Positions 17,285 to 26,350 of a stretch of 64,000 nucleotides of DNA are shown here, piece after piece (position 1 is the stretch's first letter; each line of letters starts with the position of its first letter). The translations under genes and the position numbers were made by a program. The DNA comes from Neobacillus niacini (GTDB lineage Bacteria; Bacillota; Bacilli; Bacillales; Cytobacillaceae): positions 124,001 to 188,000 of the forward strand of contig NZ_JAMBOX010000007.1 of NCBI RefSeq assembly GCF_023715785.1, read 5' to 3'. The notes beneath the pieces are model-generated. The model ran no database searches. It was not told the origin of the DNA and saw nothing but the letters and a program-made list of their open reading frames with translations.

Positions 17285-17338
17285 AGGATCAGACCCCCAT
17301 CGCGCTAAAGATTTGGTGAGTTGGGGAGCTGACCCTTT
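17285..17338. repeat. second copy of the GGGTCAGACCCCC palindrome
   Basis: AGGATCAGACCCCCA...TGGGGAGCTGACCCTTT with the same loop start (TCGCGCTAAAGATT) as the element at 15792-15847, but with more mismatches in the stem. It lies downstream of ydjI. Confidence 0.75.
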
Positions 17339-17354
17339 GGACTTCAATGGTTGA

Positions 17355-18344
17355 CTAAACCAGTTTTTGTCCGCAGTTTGGACAGAAGTTGGCCCCTTCG
17401 TTTTTTGTACCACAATTGGGGCAGAAGTTCGGCCGCTTTTGCCCTTCTGTCGACGCTGGTGCTGCCGACGACGATGGAGGTAATGGTTGGTTCTGAGGCT
17501 GCTGGTTCATTTGGTTCAACATTTTACCCGCAATATTCATTCCCATCATCATCCCGGCCATATCCGATGCCGCCCCGCCGCCGCTCATTTTTCCCGAGGA
17601 CATGCCATCAGTTAACTCGATTTGCTGGTAACGGCCTAGATCGCTGACCATGCCATGCGAAGCATTTTTGGTAATTCGGTCTTGAATCTCTTTTGGATAG
17701 CTGAAGCTCATCACATTAAATCCGGTCACCGAGATGCCGCTTTTTAACATTTGCATATCTAAATCTTCCTGAATCCCTCTGGAGATATCGAAGGAATTGG
17801 CTTGAAGATTGAACATATCCTTTCCTTCTTTCGTAATCCACTTCATCAACAGCTGGTCAAGGACAGCGGTAATCCGGATTTTGACATCCTCCACCAAGTA
17901 TTGCTCGCGGACGCCGGCAATTTGATCAATTAACGCGATATAATCCGACACTTTAAAATGAAACGTTCCATTTGCTCGGATTGGCATCCCGCCCGGTAGC
18001 CCTGGCGCCGGAATATTAATCGCGTTTTGCGTACCCCACTTCACAACAAATTCCTTCGTGTTTACAAACAGCACTTCCACCCGCATGCCGCTATTGAAGC
18101 CGAATTTGAACCCTTTTAACGTCGATAAAAAGGGAATGATTTGCGATTCGATATCATACTCGCCTTCGTCTTGGAACACCCCTTCGATTCTCCCATTGTT
18201 GAAAAAGATGGCATCCTGGCCGGGGCGAATGATCAAACGGCTCCCCTTTTTGATTTCACGGTTGCTCCATTTATAGAAAATCATATCATCGCGAAATTCC
18301 TGCCATTCTACTACGTTTGCAAATTGATTTTTAAAAAATGACAT
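17355..18344 (-). CDS. ydjI: SPFH-domain protein YdjI
   Basis: 329 residues. The start MSFFKNQFANVVEW and the segments IIRPGQDAIFFNNGRIEGVF, LPGGMPIRANGTFHFKV and SGISVTGFNVMSFSYP are those of YdjI-type (virion core protein-like) SPFH proteins. The C-terminus is a glutamine/proline linker followed by a zinc ribbon (CPNCGTKNEGANFCPNCGQK). In B. subtilis YdjI is encoded with PspA, YdjG and YdjH and is part of a membrane-stress complex. ATG 18344 is used because GAGG lies just upstream. It is the last gene of the operon. Confidence 0.88.
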   Translation of the reverse strand: MSFFKNQFANVVEWQEFRDDMIFYKWSNREIKKGSRLIIRPGQDAIFFNNGRIEGVFQDEGEYDIESQIIPFLSTLKGFKFGFNSGMRVEVLFVNTKEFVVKWGTQNAINIPAPGLPGGMPIRANGTFHFKVSDYIALIDQIAGVREQYLVEDVKIRITAVLDQLLMKWITKEGKDMFNLQANSFDISRGIQEDLDMQMLKSGISVTGFNVMSFSYPKEIQDRITKNASHGMVSDLGRYQQIELTDGMSSGKMSGGGAASDMAGMMMGMNIAGKMLNQMNQQPQNQPLPPSSSAAPASTEGQKRPNFCPNCGTKNEGANFCPNCGQKLV

Positions 18345-18368
18345 CAATCCTCTACTCCCTTCCACTAT

Positions 18369-19241
18369 TTAAAACTTGCCTCTGCTGCCACTATGCGAGT
18401 GGCCGCCGCCAGTGATACCGCCACCCCCGCCGCTGCTAGAATTATTTTGCGGTTTTCTTTGCCGTGTCACGGTTTGATGGGTAAAGTTATCGTACTTGCT
18501 AAGTACTCTCGATTTATTACGATCCATATAGGTCTGGCCATTGACCGTGACTCTGCCGCCGGAGCGATTGGCCATGATGGTAACCACGAAACCTGCCACA
18601 ACAAGGGAGGAAATTAATTGAAACCACCATTGAAAAAAGATGTTTTCCGCATCGGAGCCCGTCTCATAGCTATTTTGCCCAACATAACCACCGCTGGACC
18701 CATAGTCTGTGTATCCACCGGAGTCACTAGTTGGCTCTTGGCCCATGTATTCATATGAGATATTTAAAAACTGCGAAAATGCTTGAAAATATTGCCCATC
18801 TGATAAAGCAGGTGTAATTTCCTCGCGGATCACATCAAGCCTTCCATCATTCAAATACTGCTCGGCTTTTTTAAACCCCGCCAAGTAGATATCCCGCTCC
18901 TGCATATCAATCGCTAGTATCGCAGTATTTCCATGGGGTTGGTCATAGCCGGGAGCATTATCATCATAGTAATCCTCCACATACTGGACAATGTCCTTCC
19001 CATCCGTCCCATTCAAAGTAAGGATGATAAAAGATGTTTCCCTTTGTCCTCCCAAATCCGCCGCCAAAGTTTGCAGCTCCACCGCTTCCTCACTTGTCAA
19101 CAAATGAGCATCATCATAAATATAATGCATCCGATCAAATTCTTGCGCTTTCGCCGTCTGAGGGAACCCAAATGGCAGCGACAACAGAAGAACCGTTAAT
19201 AAGAACAGCAGGCTTTGTTTTCGAAAATGACTCACACTCAT
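18369..19241 (-). CDS. ydjH: TPM-domain membrane protein YdjH
   Basis: 290 residues: a signal or anchor segment (SLLFLLTVLLLSLPFGFPQTAKA), then a TPM (TLP18.3/Psb32) domain (YIYDDAHLLTSEEAVELQTLA), one transmembrane helix (LISSLVVAGFVVTIMA near residue 225) and a glycine/serine/histidine-rich tail (GGGGGITGGGHSHSGSRGKF). This matches YdjH of the PspA operon. ATG at 19241 overlaps the ydjG stop (TGATG) and has GGGAGGTGG in front, so the two genes are translationally coupled. Confidence 0.87.
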   Translation of the reverse strand: MSVSHFRKQSLLFLLTVLLLSLPFGFPQTAKAQEFDRMHYIYDDAHLLTSEEAVELQTLAADLGGQRETSFIILTLNGTDGKDIVQYVEDYYDDNAPGYDQPHGNTAILAIDMQERDIYLAGFKKAEQYLNDGRLDVIREEITPALSDGQYFQAFSQFLNISYEYMGQEPTSDSGGYTDYGSSGGYVGQNSYETGSDAENIFFQWWFQLISSLVVAGFVVTIMANRSGGRVTVNGQTYMDRNKSRVLSKYDNFTHQTVTRQRKPQNNSSSGGGGGITGGGHSHSGSRGKF

Positions 19242-20266
19242 CAGAAGCCACCTCCCATAAAATAGGAGACGCATTTCAACGCAAAGAAGGTCCCCACCGC
19301 AATACCGCTAAACCACGAAGCCACTTTACCCTTGCTAATCGGCGGTTTGCCGACAACTTTTCCCGTTTGCCCATTCATCGCAAATATATAATTTGAATGG
19401 TTATAATCATAACTGACCAGCCATACAGGCAAAAGAACATAATCACTTTTTTGGTTTTTTGTATCAATCTGCTTATCTCTTATCCTGATAGAATGATAGC
19501 CTGTTAATGTCGACTGGATATAGGATTCGATATAATCGCTGATTTTGTCTTTTGCCCGTGGGAGCAGCTCTTCGTGTGAATAATTGTATTTCTCGGCAAG
19601 ATAGCCAGCCAAATATGGGGTTTTAAAATCCTTTAATTGGTCATACGGGTACGGCTCCAATTTATCCATTAGTCCATCATTCATTTTTTCCGATGCATCA
19701 ACAGGAATCTTGACATAATCAAGGTTAATATCGCGAAAAACATCATAATATTTTGTTTCCGTATAAATATAATCACCCTGCGTGTAAGTCCTGACTTTTG
19801 TACCAGTCGCATTTACTTGCACCTTACTATTTAGGTCATACAGCCAAAAAGGGACGTACAATCCTGTCATACTTTTGATTCGATCACCATTCATGAAGCC
19901 TTTCGGGGTAAGCAACCCCTTTCTGCACCACTTTTGAAACGCCGTTGTGGCCTGTTCCTTGCTAATCATAAAAGGAATGACCTTTGACGGTGCCAAATTA
20001 CCTGATAATCGGTCGGCAATCACAACACCCGCACCGCAGAAACTGCAATGGGTAGCCGCCGTTTCCGTATCAGTTATAAGGACGGCGCCGCAATTCTCGC
20101 AATGGTACTCATTTGCCTCATCCTCGGAAAATCGCAGTGACTTCAATTCTTCCGGATAATTTTCAATATTTTCGTGCCGGCCGCAGCTTTGACAGGATAA
20201 CGCTCCTGACTCCGCATCAAAGCTCATATCACTCCCGCAGCCGGGGCATTTATAATGAAGGATCAT
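19241..20266 (-). CDS. ydjG: zinc-ribbon membrane protein YdjG
   Basis: 341 residues with four CxxC pairs in the first 60 residues (YKCPGCGSDM, LSCQSCGRHE, YHCENCGAVL, THCSFCGAG), two TFIIB-like zinc ribbons. A long beta-rich domain (LYVPFWLYDLNSKV, VLLPVWLVSYDYN) and a C-terminal membrane helix (SGIAVGTFFALKCVSYFMGGGF) follow. This is the YdjG architecture. In B. subtilis YdjG and YdjH act as membrane partners of the PspA/YdjI complex. GAGGGGTGAGGGGAC precedes the ATG. Confidence 0.88.
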   Translation of the reverse strand: MILHYKCPGCGSDMSFDAESGALSCQSCGRHENIENYPEELKSLRFSEDEANEYHCENCGAVLITDTETAATHCSFCGAGVVIADRLSGNLAPSKVIPFMISKEQATTAFQKWCRKGLLTPKGFMNGDRIKSMTGLYVPFWLYDLNSKVQVNATGTKVRTYTQGDYIYTETKYYDVFRDINLDYVKIPVDASEKMNDGLMDKLEPYPYDQLKDFKTPYLAGYLAEKYNYSHEELLPRAKDKISDYIESYIQSTLTGYHSIRIRDKQIDTKNQKSDYVLLPVWLVSYDYNHSNYIFAMNGQTGKVVGKPPISKGKVASWFSGIAVGTFFALKCVSYFMGGGF

Positions 20267-20314
20267 GTCCCCTCACCCCTCTATAAGAACAAATAAGAAT
20301 CTGTCATGTTGCTT

Positions 20315-20731
20315 TCAGGATCTTCTTGCGCGCTCCCACTCTTCAATTTCTTTCATCAGTTTATCATGCATTTGCATTATTTGCTGGGCGTTTTGAGATG
20401 ACAACAGGTGTGCATGTTGAAGTTCCGACAATTTGGCTGTCAGCAACTCTTTTTTCTCTAGGAATTTCCTTGCGTCGCCCTCATTGCCTGCCTCCAGTGC
20501 CTTGGATGCGTAGCGCTCCATTTTATCCATCTCATCCTGGCACTCATCCACCTGCCGTTTTGCTCGCTGCTCTTCCGCCAATACCGATGCCGTTTCTGCT
20601 TTTACTTTTCCTAAATCCTTGTTCAAATTCCGCAAATACTGATCAATCATTTTCTCTGGGTCTTCCGCCTTATCCAACAACGCATGGATGTTACTGGCCA
20701 TAATATCTTTAAATCTTGTCAAAATACTCAT
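20315..20731 (-). CDS. pspA: PspA/IM30 phage-shock protein, apparently truncated
   Basis: 138 residues from ATG 20731 (SD AAGGTGG). It starts MSILTRFKDIMASNIHALLD and follows B. subtilis PspA (YdjF) closely through KAEDPEKMIDQYLRN, ARKFLEKKELLTAKL and MHDKLMKEIEE, then ends in WERARRS and TGA. Full PspA proteins have about 225 residues. The C-terminal helices needed for full rod assembly are absent, and the 48 bp to ydjG hold no continuation. PspA normally binds stressed membranes from the cytoplasmic side. Whether this short form works is open. Confidence 0.85.
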   Translation of the reverse strand: MSILTRFKDIMASNIHALLDKAEDPEKMIDQYLRNLNKDLGKVKAETASVLAEEQRAKRQVDECQDEMDKMERYASKALEAGNEGDARKFLEKKELLTAKLSELQHAHLLSSQNAQQIMQMHDKLMKEIEEWERARRS

Positions 20732-20767
20732 CCCTGCCCCCACCTTCCAAAAAACATCATATACAAT

Positions 20768-20795
20768 ATACTGTTTTATCTTCAAAAAGTTTCAC
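20768..20795 (-). promoter_or_regulatory. sigma-W type promoter of the pspA-ydjGHI operon
   Basis: Minus strand TGAAAC, a 16-bp spacer and AGTATA, one change from the sigma-W consensus TGAAAC-N16-CGTATA. The orthologous B. subtilis operon is known to be sigma-W dependent. Confidence 0.75.
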
Positions 20796-20977
20796 ATTTT
20801 ACTCACGCAATCACACCAAAATGAAATAACCAAGGAAGCATATCCCTTGGTCAACAGTTCTTTTTCTCTTAAAGACGCAACTCCCCAACTTCCTTGGGTT
20901 GAAAATGTTACTGGATGTATTCCGCCTCTTTATTGAAAAAATACCACACCGTACTCTTTTCACTCATAAAAGGGAGC

Positions 20978-22012
20978 TTAATTTGTCAGCTTAGCTAGTT
21001 CGTTAATTAAGATTTGTTCGTTTTCTTTGGCATCATCAACGTGAAAAGCATGCGAAGATTTTTTCGACCAAAATAATTTTTTCTGCGGTGCTTCCAGCTG
21101 CTCGTAATATTTTTGAACTAGTTCCCCGAAGACATGGGTTTCTTTTTCGCCATGAATGAAGGTAATGGGAATGTCCAACTTCGGAACATCTCTGAAAAAA
21201 TTAAAATGGTTTAAGTCAGCAATCATTTCGTCAGTGTAAGCAAGCTTGAAGCCCGAAATAAGTGAATGGTAGACATCCATCAATGAGTAATCGGGAGAGG
21301 TCAACATGATGGCGGTGCATTTTGCAAAAGTTGTCGAACCTTTATCACCGGCATTATAGAACATGGAATTATACTTGAGCAGCCATTTCCGCATCAAAGA
21401 CCATTGTTTGTAGCCTGTAAGATACGGCGGCTCTCCCACCTCGGTTAATTCCTTCAGCGCCTTTTGATTTTCGGTTTCCTTCGCCCGTTTCAGCAGCCAT
21501 TGATAGCAAAGTTTATCGTTCTCGACCCAACTTGTAATTTGTGAAAAGGCCGTATAGGAGTGGAATTTTTCAGGATGCTGGTTCGCAAGCGAGAGTGCAA
21601 TCACGGATCCCCAGGAATGGCCTGCCAAATGCAATTTTGGCTGGTTGAAACGTTTTAACAGGTATTCCGTAATGCTATTGGCATCGCTGATATATTGTTT
21701 AAGCCGCATCGATTCCTTCGGAGTCTGTTTTGTATAGGATTTACCTGTTCCGCGCTGGTCCCAAAAGACAAGAGTAAAATGTTTGACCAACTCCTTCGTG
21801 CCTGTAACCATGGCATAGTCTTTCCCCCGGTTTGACAACCCAGGAACCGGCATACTCGGTCCGCCATGGATCATCAACAGGATTGGTTTCGAAGGATCTT
21901 CCGCCTGGATGAGGAGGTACTGTCTCACTCCATCAATCATGACGGACTCGATAGAGCTAATGCCTTTTTCAGAAACTTTAAAATCGGGTTTTCTTGTAAA
22001 CAGCTTCATCAT
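20978..22012 (-). CDS. alpha/beta hydrolase, proline-iminopeptidase-like
   Basis: 344 residues with HGGPSMPVPG (oxyanion region), FWDQRGTGKSY and the nucleophile elbow AGHSWGS near residue 135. The acid probably lies in the ITFIHGEKETH region and the histidine in KKSSHAFHVDD. The DQRGTGxS motif is typical of proline iminopeptidases and related peptidase-S33 hydrolases. ATG 22012 is used; an upstream GTG is possible. No signal peptide, so cytoplasmic. Stands alone with no neighbour giving its role. Confidence 0.82.
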   Translation of the reverse strand: MMKLFTRKPDFKVSEKGISSIESVMIDGVRQYLLIQAEDPSKPILLMIHGGPSMPVPGLSNRGKDYAMVTGTKELVKHFTLVFWDQRGTGKSYTKQTPKESMRLKQYISDANSITEYLLKRFNQPKLHLAGHSWGSVIALSLANQHPEKFHSYTAFSQITSWVENDKLCYQWLLKRAKETENQKALKELTEVGEPPYLTGYKQWSLMRKWLLKYNSMFYNAGDKGSTTFAKCTAIMLTSPDYSLMDVYHSLISGFKLAYTDEMIADLNHFNFFRDVPKLDIPITFIHGEKETHVFGELVQKYYEQLEAPQKKLFWSKKSSHAFHVDDAKENEQILINELAKLTN

Positions 22013-22208
22013 TTTATTCACTCGTTTCTATATTTTCTATTATATATATTCTCCTCATAGGACTTTTTTCCTTCAATTGCGTAGAACTTCTATCATTGAA
22101 ATATCCTTTTCAGGAAGCTCGATCAAATGGTCGTATCTTAGTAAAATAGGTTTTGTTTTGTCCAGCAGAGGGAATGCATAGTGTACAACCTAAAAAGGAG
22201 TGACTTTT

Positions 22209-22505
22209 ATGGACAAGCAGTTAAATGAGCAAGAAATAGAAACTCATATGTACAAAAACGGAGATTCTTTAACAAATTTTGATGATTTTAGGGAATATTT
22301 GAGAGGCAAAATTAATTTAGGTAAAAAGCTAGGCATAGACGAAGAGCAATTAGCGAATTCGGCTCAAAAAGTAGCAGAGTACCTAGCAGATAAAGTTCCG
22401 CCTAAGAATTCCGAGGAACGCTTATTACAGGAGCTTTGGAACGTGGGTACGGAGGAAGAACAGCACAAGCTGGCACACATGCTTGTACGGTTAGTGCAGA
22501 ACTGA
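22209..22505 (+). CDS. DUF3243 protein (YmfJ-like)
   Basis: 98 residues. It matches the DUF3243 family of Bacillaceae: FDDFREYLRGKINLGKKLGI, AEYLADKVPPKNSEERLL and the end ELWNVGTEEEQHKLAHMLVRLV. The ATG at 22209 has AAAAGGAG 8 nt upstream; an in-frame GTG at 22200 overlaps that ribosome site and is rejected. Function unknown; small helical cytoplasmic protein. Confidence 0.85.
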   Translation: MDKQLNEQEIETHMYKNGDSLTNFDDFREYLRGKINLGKKLGIDEEQLANSAQKVAEYLADKVPPKNSEERLLQELWNVGTEEEQHKLAHMLVRLVQN

Positions 22506-22532
22506 TGGAATACTAGATTTAACTATTACAAG

Positions 22533-22570
22533 AAACTAACCCCTGCCTAAAGCATGGGTTAGTTTGGTTT
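22533..22570 (+). terminator. terminator of the DUF3243 gene
   Basis: AAACTAACCC pairs with GGGTTAGTTT, followed by GGTTTGTT, 30 bp after the stop. Confidence 0.75.
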
Positions 22571-22695
22571 GTTAAATAGGATCAAATGGGATCCCCGGAT
22601 GTATCACGCCACATATTAGTTTAGCAACATAACTATATCTTTCTTCGGCGCAAATACTCATCTTTTTACTAAATATTCCGGTTTTCTTTTTATCT

Positions 22696-22917
22696 ATGAT
22701 TGGCCTAATTTTGTTTGACTATATTTATTTCCCACTCATTAGCTCTAAGGCTGAGATAGCAGTTGAGAAAAGCCTCGAGGAAAAATATGGTGAAGACTTT
22801 GTAATGGATGGATCAAGCTTTTCAAAACCACTAGGTGATGACATAGGGACATACCTGATTGATGCTCACCCTACGAAAAACCCTAACCTAACTGTAAACG
22901 GAAGATTCTATTGGTAA
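22696..22917 (+). CDS. small membrane-anchored hypothetical protein, possibly a remnant
   Basis: The frame is open from 22633. From ATG 22696 it gives 73 residues: a hydrophobic start (MIGLILFDYIYFPLI), then a charged part (AEIAVEKSLEEKYGEDFVMDG) and HPTKNPNLTVNGRFYW. There is no ribosome site before the ATG, and the reading frame upstream encodes more hydrophobic residues. The true start may be lost or use a non-standard codon. I do not recognise the family. Confidence 0.4.
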   Translation: MIGLILFDYIYFPLISSKAEIAVEKSLEEKYGEDFVMDGSSFSKPLGDDIGTYLIDAHPTKNPNLTVNGRFYW

Positions 22918-23048
22918 ATAGCAGGGGTCAATATGAATTCGCAAAAAAATAGCATTTGATGAACATTCAAATGCTTATTTCAGCCTGTCATGTAGAATGC
23001 TAAAAATGTAAGGGGATATTTTGTATCCCCTCTCTACAAATAAGATGG

Positions 23049-23816
23049 TCACCGAACCGTCCAAGCACTATCCACTGTTAAAACTTCACCATTTACAAAT
23101 TTTGAATCGTCAGAAGCGAGAAATAACACTGCAGCAGCTATATCTTCTGGAACTCCTCTATTAAATGGACCGAGGTCCGTGAACGCCGCCATGCCTATCT
23201 CATCTAAGCTCGAAGTATCCTTTGGAGTAATATTGGTTAAGATAGACCCTGGGGCGATTGCATTTGCCCGAATTTTTCCGTTATTCCTTCCATAAAACGC
23301 CGCTATGTTTTTAGTGAGACCAATAACTGCATGTTTTGCCATGGTATACCCTGTACCGCCACGGGCTCCAAAAGTACCTGCAACAGAAGCGATATTCACA
23401 ATCGTCCCGCCTGTTTCTTGCTCTTTGAATACTCTAACTGCCGCACGTGAAGCAAAGAATGGCCCCATCACGTTAACGGCCATGACTTGTTCAAGTAATT
23501 CATTGGAGTAATTTTCGATAGATGTCATCTTATCGGTAATACCTGCTACATTTGCCAAAATATCCAGCTTGCCATATTCATCCAACGCTTTCTTAACCAT
23601 GGCCTCACAATCTGCTTCTTTGGATACATCTGTTTTAATTGCTACAGCAATTCCACCGTCAGAATTAATTTCATCCATTACTTCATACATCGTTGCTTCA
23701 TTAAACTCGGCTAAAACAACTTTAGCCCCTTCTTTTGCAAGTAATTTTGCACTCGCACGTCCTATACCGGAACCTGCTCCAGTTACAACAGCCACTTTAC
23801 CTTTTAATTTGCCCAA
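23049..23816 (-). CDS. short-chain dehydrogenase/reductase
   Basis: 255 residues, classical SDR: VTGAGSGIGRAS near residue 12, NVAGIT in place of NNAG, and TGYTMAKHAVIG (YxxxK). It starts with TTG at 23816 with AGGAGG upstream. It is the last gene of operon 1, 56 bp after the CaiC-like ligase, and probably oxidises a hydroxyl group of a CoA-bound or free intermediate. Confidence 0.84.
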   Translation of the reverse strand: MGKLKGKVAVVTGAGSGIGRASAKLLAKEGAKVVLAEFNEATMYEVMDEINSDGGIAVAIKTDVSKEADCEAMVKKALDEYGKLDILANVAGITDKMTSIENYSNELLEQVMAVNVMGPFFASRAAVRVFKEQETGGTIVNIASVAGTFGARGGTGYTMAKHAVIGLTKNIAAFYGRNNGKIRANAIAPGSILTNITPKDTSSLDEIGMAAFTDLGPFNRGVPEDIAAAVLFLASDDSKFVNGEVLTVDSAWTVR

Positions 23817-23872
23817 ACGTCATACCTCCTGAAAATACTGTCTAAACCCATCCGTTTCTATGAAAATGGTTT

Positions 23873-25462
23873 TTAACTTTGAACTTCATAGCCGGCGCGC
23901 TCACGGTCCCAAGTATCCAAAGTAATACCTTCCTGACGAAGTTTATATTTTTCTACCCTTTGGGACGTATTTCTAGGTAACTCTTTTACAAGCCTTATAT
24001 AACGTGGAATAGCAAAATGGGCCATTCTAGGTGTACAGAATTCAAGCAGCTCTTCCGGTTCTAGTTTTGCACCATCTTTGACCATAATTACGGCAAGTAC
24101 CTCTTCATCGCCATTATTTTCAGCAGGAACCCCAACCGCAGCAGAATCATATACACTAGGATGAGAATTGATGACTCGCTCTACCTCATAGGAGGAAATG
24201 TTCTCCCCTCTTCTTCGAATGGCATCTTTTTTCCGGTCAATAAAGTAAATATAGCCATCCTCATCCTTCATTCCCCGGTCCCCGGAATGGAACCAGAGAT
24301 TTTTCCATGCTTCCACTGTTTCTTTTTCCATCTTGTAATAACCCGTAAACATAACTCCCGGTTCCTTTGGACGAAGGACAATCTCACCCGCTATACCCGG
24401 TGGACAAGGGCGGTCATCCTCATCGTGAATCTCTATTTCATAGAAAGAAACTGTACGGCCACAAGAGCCTTTCCTGAAGGAATCTGCCAGATTGTTCGTC
24501 ACAGTACCCACTTCTGTTAACCCATAAATTTCAGTCACTTTTACATTGAACCTTTCCCGGAAAGCATCATAAAGTTCTGGAGGAGTGGGTCCACCATAAG
24601 CTTTTCGAACCAAATGATCTGCATCATCCGACCTCTCTGGCAGCTTCATAAGTAACGTGAAAAGCGAACCAAGAGCGTTAAACGAGGTTATTTTCTCAGC
24701 TCGGCAAATATCCCAGAATTTCGAAGTGGAGAATTTCTCATGGAGGACGACATCACTGTCAGCCAGCAAAGCTGCCAAAACCGTCGTAAAACGGGCATTC
24801 CCATGAAATAGCGGATATCCAGTGAATAAACGTTCCTCCGGTCCATAATCCATGATTTCACAACAATTTTCAGCAAGTTTAAAGTTATGGATGTGTGTCA
24901 ATACAACTCCCTTTGACGGACCGGTGGTTCCAGATGTAAACAGGATAACAGAAGGATCATCTGGATTGATTTCTACATCGATCTCCGAATCACTAGATTG
25001 AGAAATTAATTCCTCAAAGGAATGAACAGAGACTGAATCTACACTAGACTTAGAAAATCCGCCAACGACGATAATATGACGCAAATTCTCTAACTCTCCT
25101 AAAACTGCTTCTACTCGGTCTACCAAATCGGCTGAAATCACGATGGCCTGACACTCAGCTTTATTAAGCATGTAGGTCAATAGGTCACCACGAAATGAAG
25201 TATTGATTGGAACCTCAATGACGCCAATCCGTGACAGCCCCAGCCATGTAAAGAGAAACTCTGGGCAATTTGGTAACATAACAGCACAGGTTTGTCCCTT
25301 CGACAATCCCAGTGACTTAATAAAATTGGCAACTTTGTTTCCATTTTTATGAAACTCATTATAAGTAACATCAGTATGTTCAAAGCGGACAAATCGTTTA
25401 AAAGGAGAGGTTTTCGTACGAAATTCTACTACTTTACCAAATGTCCATATCCCTTTATACAT
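23873..25462 (-). CDS. acyl-CoA ligase, CaiC-like (AMP-binding)
   Basis: 529 residues with the adenylation motifs LFTSGTTGPSKGVVLTH near residue 175, TEIYGLTEVGTVTNN near 315 and WFHSGDRGMKDEDGYIYFIDRKKDAIRRRGENISS split across the hinge. It resembles carnitine/crotonobetaine-type ligases (CaiC) and makes an acyl-AMP and then an acyl-CoA from a carboxylic acid. Where most ligases have SGK with the catalytic lysine, this one has SQRVEKYKLR. Its paralogue at 50953 shares this, so it is a subfamily trait. AGGAGG precedes the ATG. It lies in operon 1 behind an SDR and probably activates the imported acid. Confidence 0.88.
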   Translation of the reverse strand: MYKGIWTFGKVVEFRTKTSPFKRFVRFEHTDVTYNEFHKNGNKVANFIKSLGLSKGQTCAVMLPNCPEFLFTWLGLSRIGVIEVPINTSFRGDLLTYMLNKAECQAIVISADLVDRVEAVLGELENLRHIIVVGGFSKSSVDSVSVHSFEELISQSSDSEIDVEINPDDPSVILFTSGTTGPSKGVVLTHIHNFKLAENCCEIMDYGPEERLFTGYPLFHGNARFTTVLAALLADSDVVLHEKFSTSKFWDICRAEKITSFNALGSLFTLLMKLPERSDDADHLVRKAYGGPTPPELYDAFRERFNVKVTEIYGLTEVGTVTNNLADSFRKGSCGRTVSFYEIEIHDEDDRPCPPGIAGEIVLRPKEPGVMFTGYYKMEKETVEAWKNLWFHSGDRGMKDEDGYIYFIDRKKDAIRRRGENISSYEVERVINSHPSVYDSAAVGVPAENNGDEEVLAVIMVKDGAKLEPEELLEFCTPRMAHFAIPRYIRLVKELPRNTSQRVEKYKLRQEGITLDTWDRERAGYEVQS

Positions 25463-25519
25463 ATAATACCTCCTATTAGTCCAAATAAAGTTATTCTACG
25501 AAGGCCGTTAATATAGAAT

Positions 25520-26251
25520 TTACTTAAATTCAGGTGGTCTACCCCATCCGTTAACCTCAATGGTATTTCTTACAATGGCCCGGCTGCCTGGTTCACACAA
25601 ATATCCCACCACATCCGCTACGTCCTTTGGATGCATCCAATCGGTTGTATCAGCATCAGTTCCGCTTGCTAAATCTGTCAATACATTCCCCGGACATAAT
25701 GTAATGACACGAACCCGATAGGGATGACACTCTTCGGACAAACATTTGCTCATCCCAACCAATGCGTGCTTCGATGCGGCGTAAGCGGCACGGCCGCTAG
25801 CCCCCCTTAATCCCCATATCGAAGCGATGTTAACAATCAGTCCGTTTTTCTGTTCCATCATTTTTGGGAGGACCTTTTGGCTGAGTAAAAATGGGCCTCG
25901 GACATTGACAGCAAAGGTTTGATCCCATTCAGAAACACTGTAATCTACTAAAGCGTTCAATCGGCCAATACCGGCATTATTGACGAGAACATCAATGGGA
26001 ACAAGCGTATTGGAAATACTTTCGTATGCGCGCTCCACATCATTTTCATTAGAAATATCAACTACTTCTGCAGCACAAGCGACTCCCAAGGACTGAATTT
26101 CTTCAAGTGTTTTCCGGACATCGGGTGAGATATCACATAAACCTACGGCAATACCTCTTTTAGCCAGTGTCAGTGCAATTTCACGGCCGATTCCCCTGGC
26201 AGCTCCAGTAACAATAGCAGCTTTGTATAGACTCTTTTCTTCAATGGCCAT
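25520..26251 (-). CDS. short-chain dehydrogenase/reductase
   Basis: 243 residues with VTGAARGIGREIALTLAKRG, NNAGIGRLN, NIASIWG and AAYAASKHALVG. GAGGAGGGAAACGTTT precedes the ATG. The end EVNGWGRPPEFK is unusual for SDRs, which mostly have VDGG here. It lies between the DctP gene and the ligase in operon 1. Substrate unknown. Confidence 0.84.
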   Translation of the reverse strand: MAIEEKSLYKAAIVTGAARGIGREIALTLAKRGIAVGLCDISPDVRKTLEEIQSLGVACAAEVVDISNENDVERAYESISNTLVPIDVLVNNAGIGRLNALVDYSVSEWDQTFAVNVRGPFLLSQKVLPKMMEQKNGLIVNIASIWGLRGASGRAAYAASKHALVGMSKCLSEECHPYRVRVITLCPGNVLTDLASGTDADTTDWMHPKDVADVVGYLCEPGSRAIVRNTIEVNGWGRPPEFK

Positions 26252-26275
26252 AAACGTTTCCCTCCTCGAAACAAA

Positions 26276-26320
26276 AATAAAATGCTGTTTGGCAAAATAA
26301 ATTTGCCGAAACAGCTTTTT
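26276..26320 (-). terminator. strong hairpin after dctP (26351)
   Basis: GCTGTTTGGCAAA and TTTGCCGAAACAGC form a ~13-bp stem, with T-rich sequence on both sides. It may end or attenuate the operon-1 transcript after the binding-protein gene. Confidence 0.75.
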
Positions 26321-26350
26321 ATTGCTTTAAAATCGGATAACAGAACTAAA

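Noticed and set aside
15792..17338. GGGTCAGACCCCC palindromes as a CRISPR array or new element
   Set aside because: Only two copies with different spacing, and such palindromes are common in Bacillaceae genomes.
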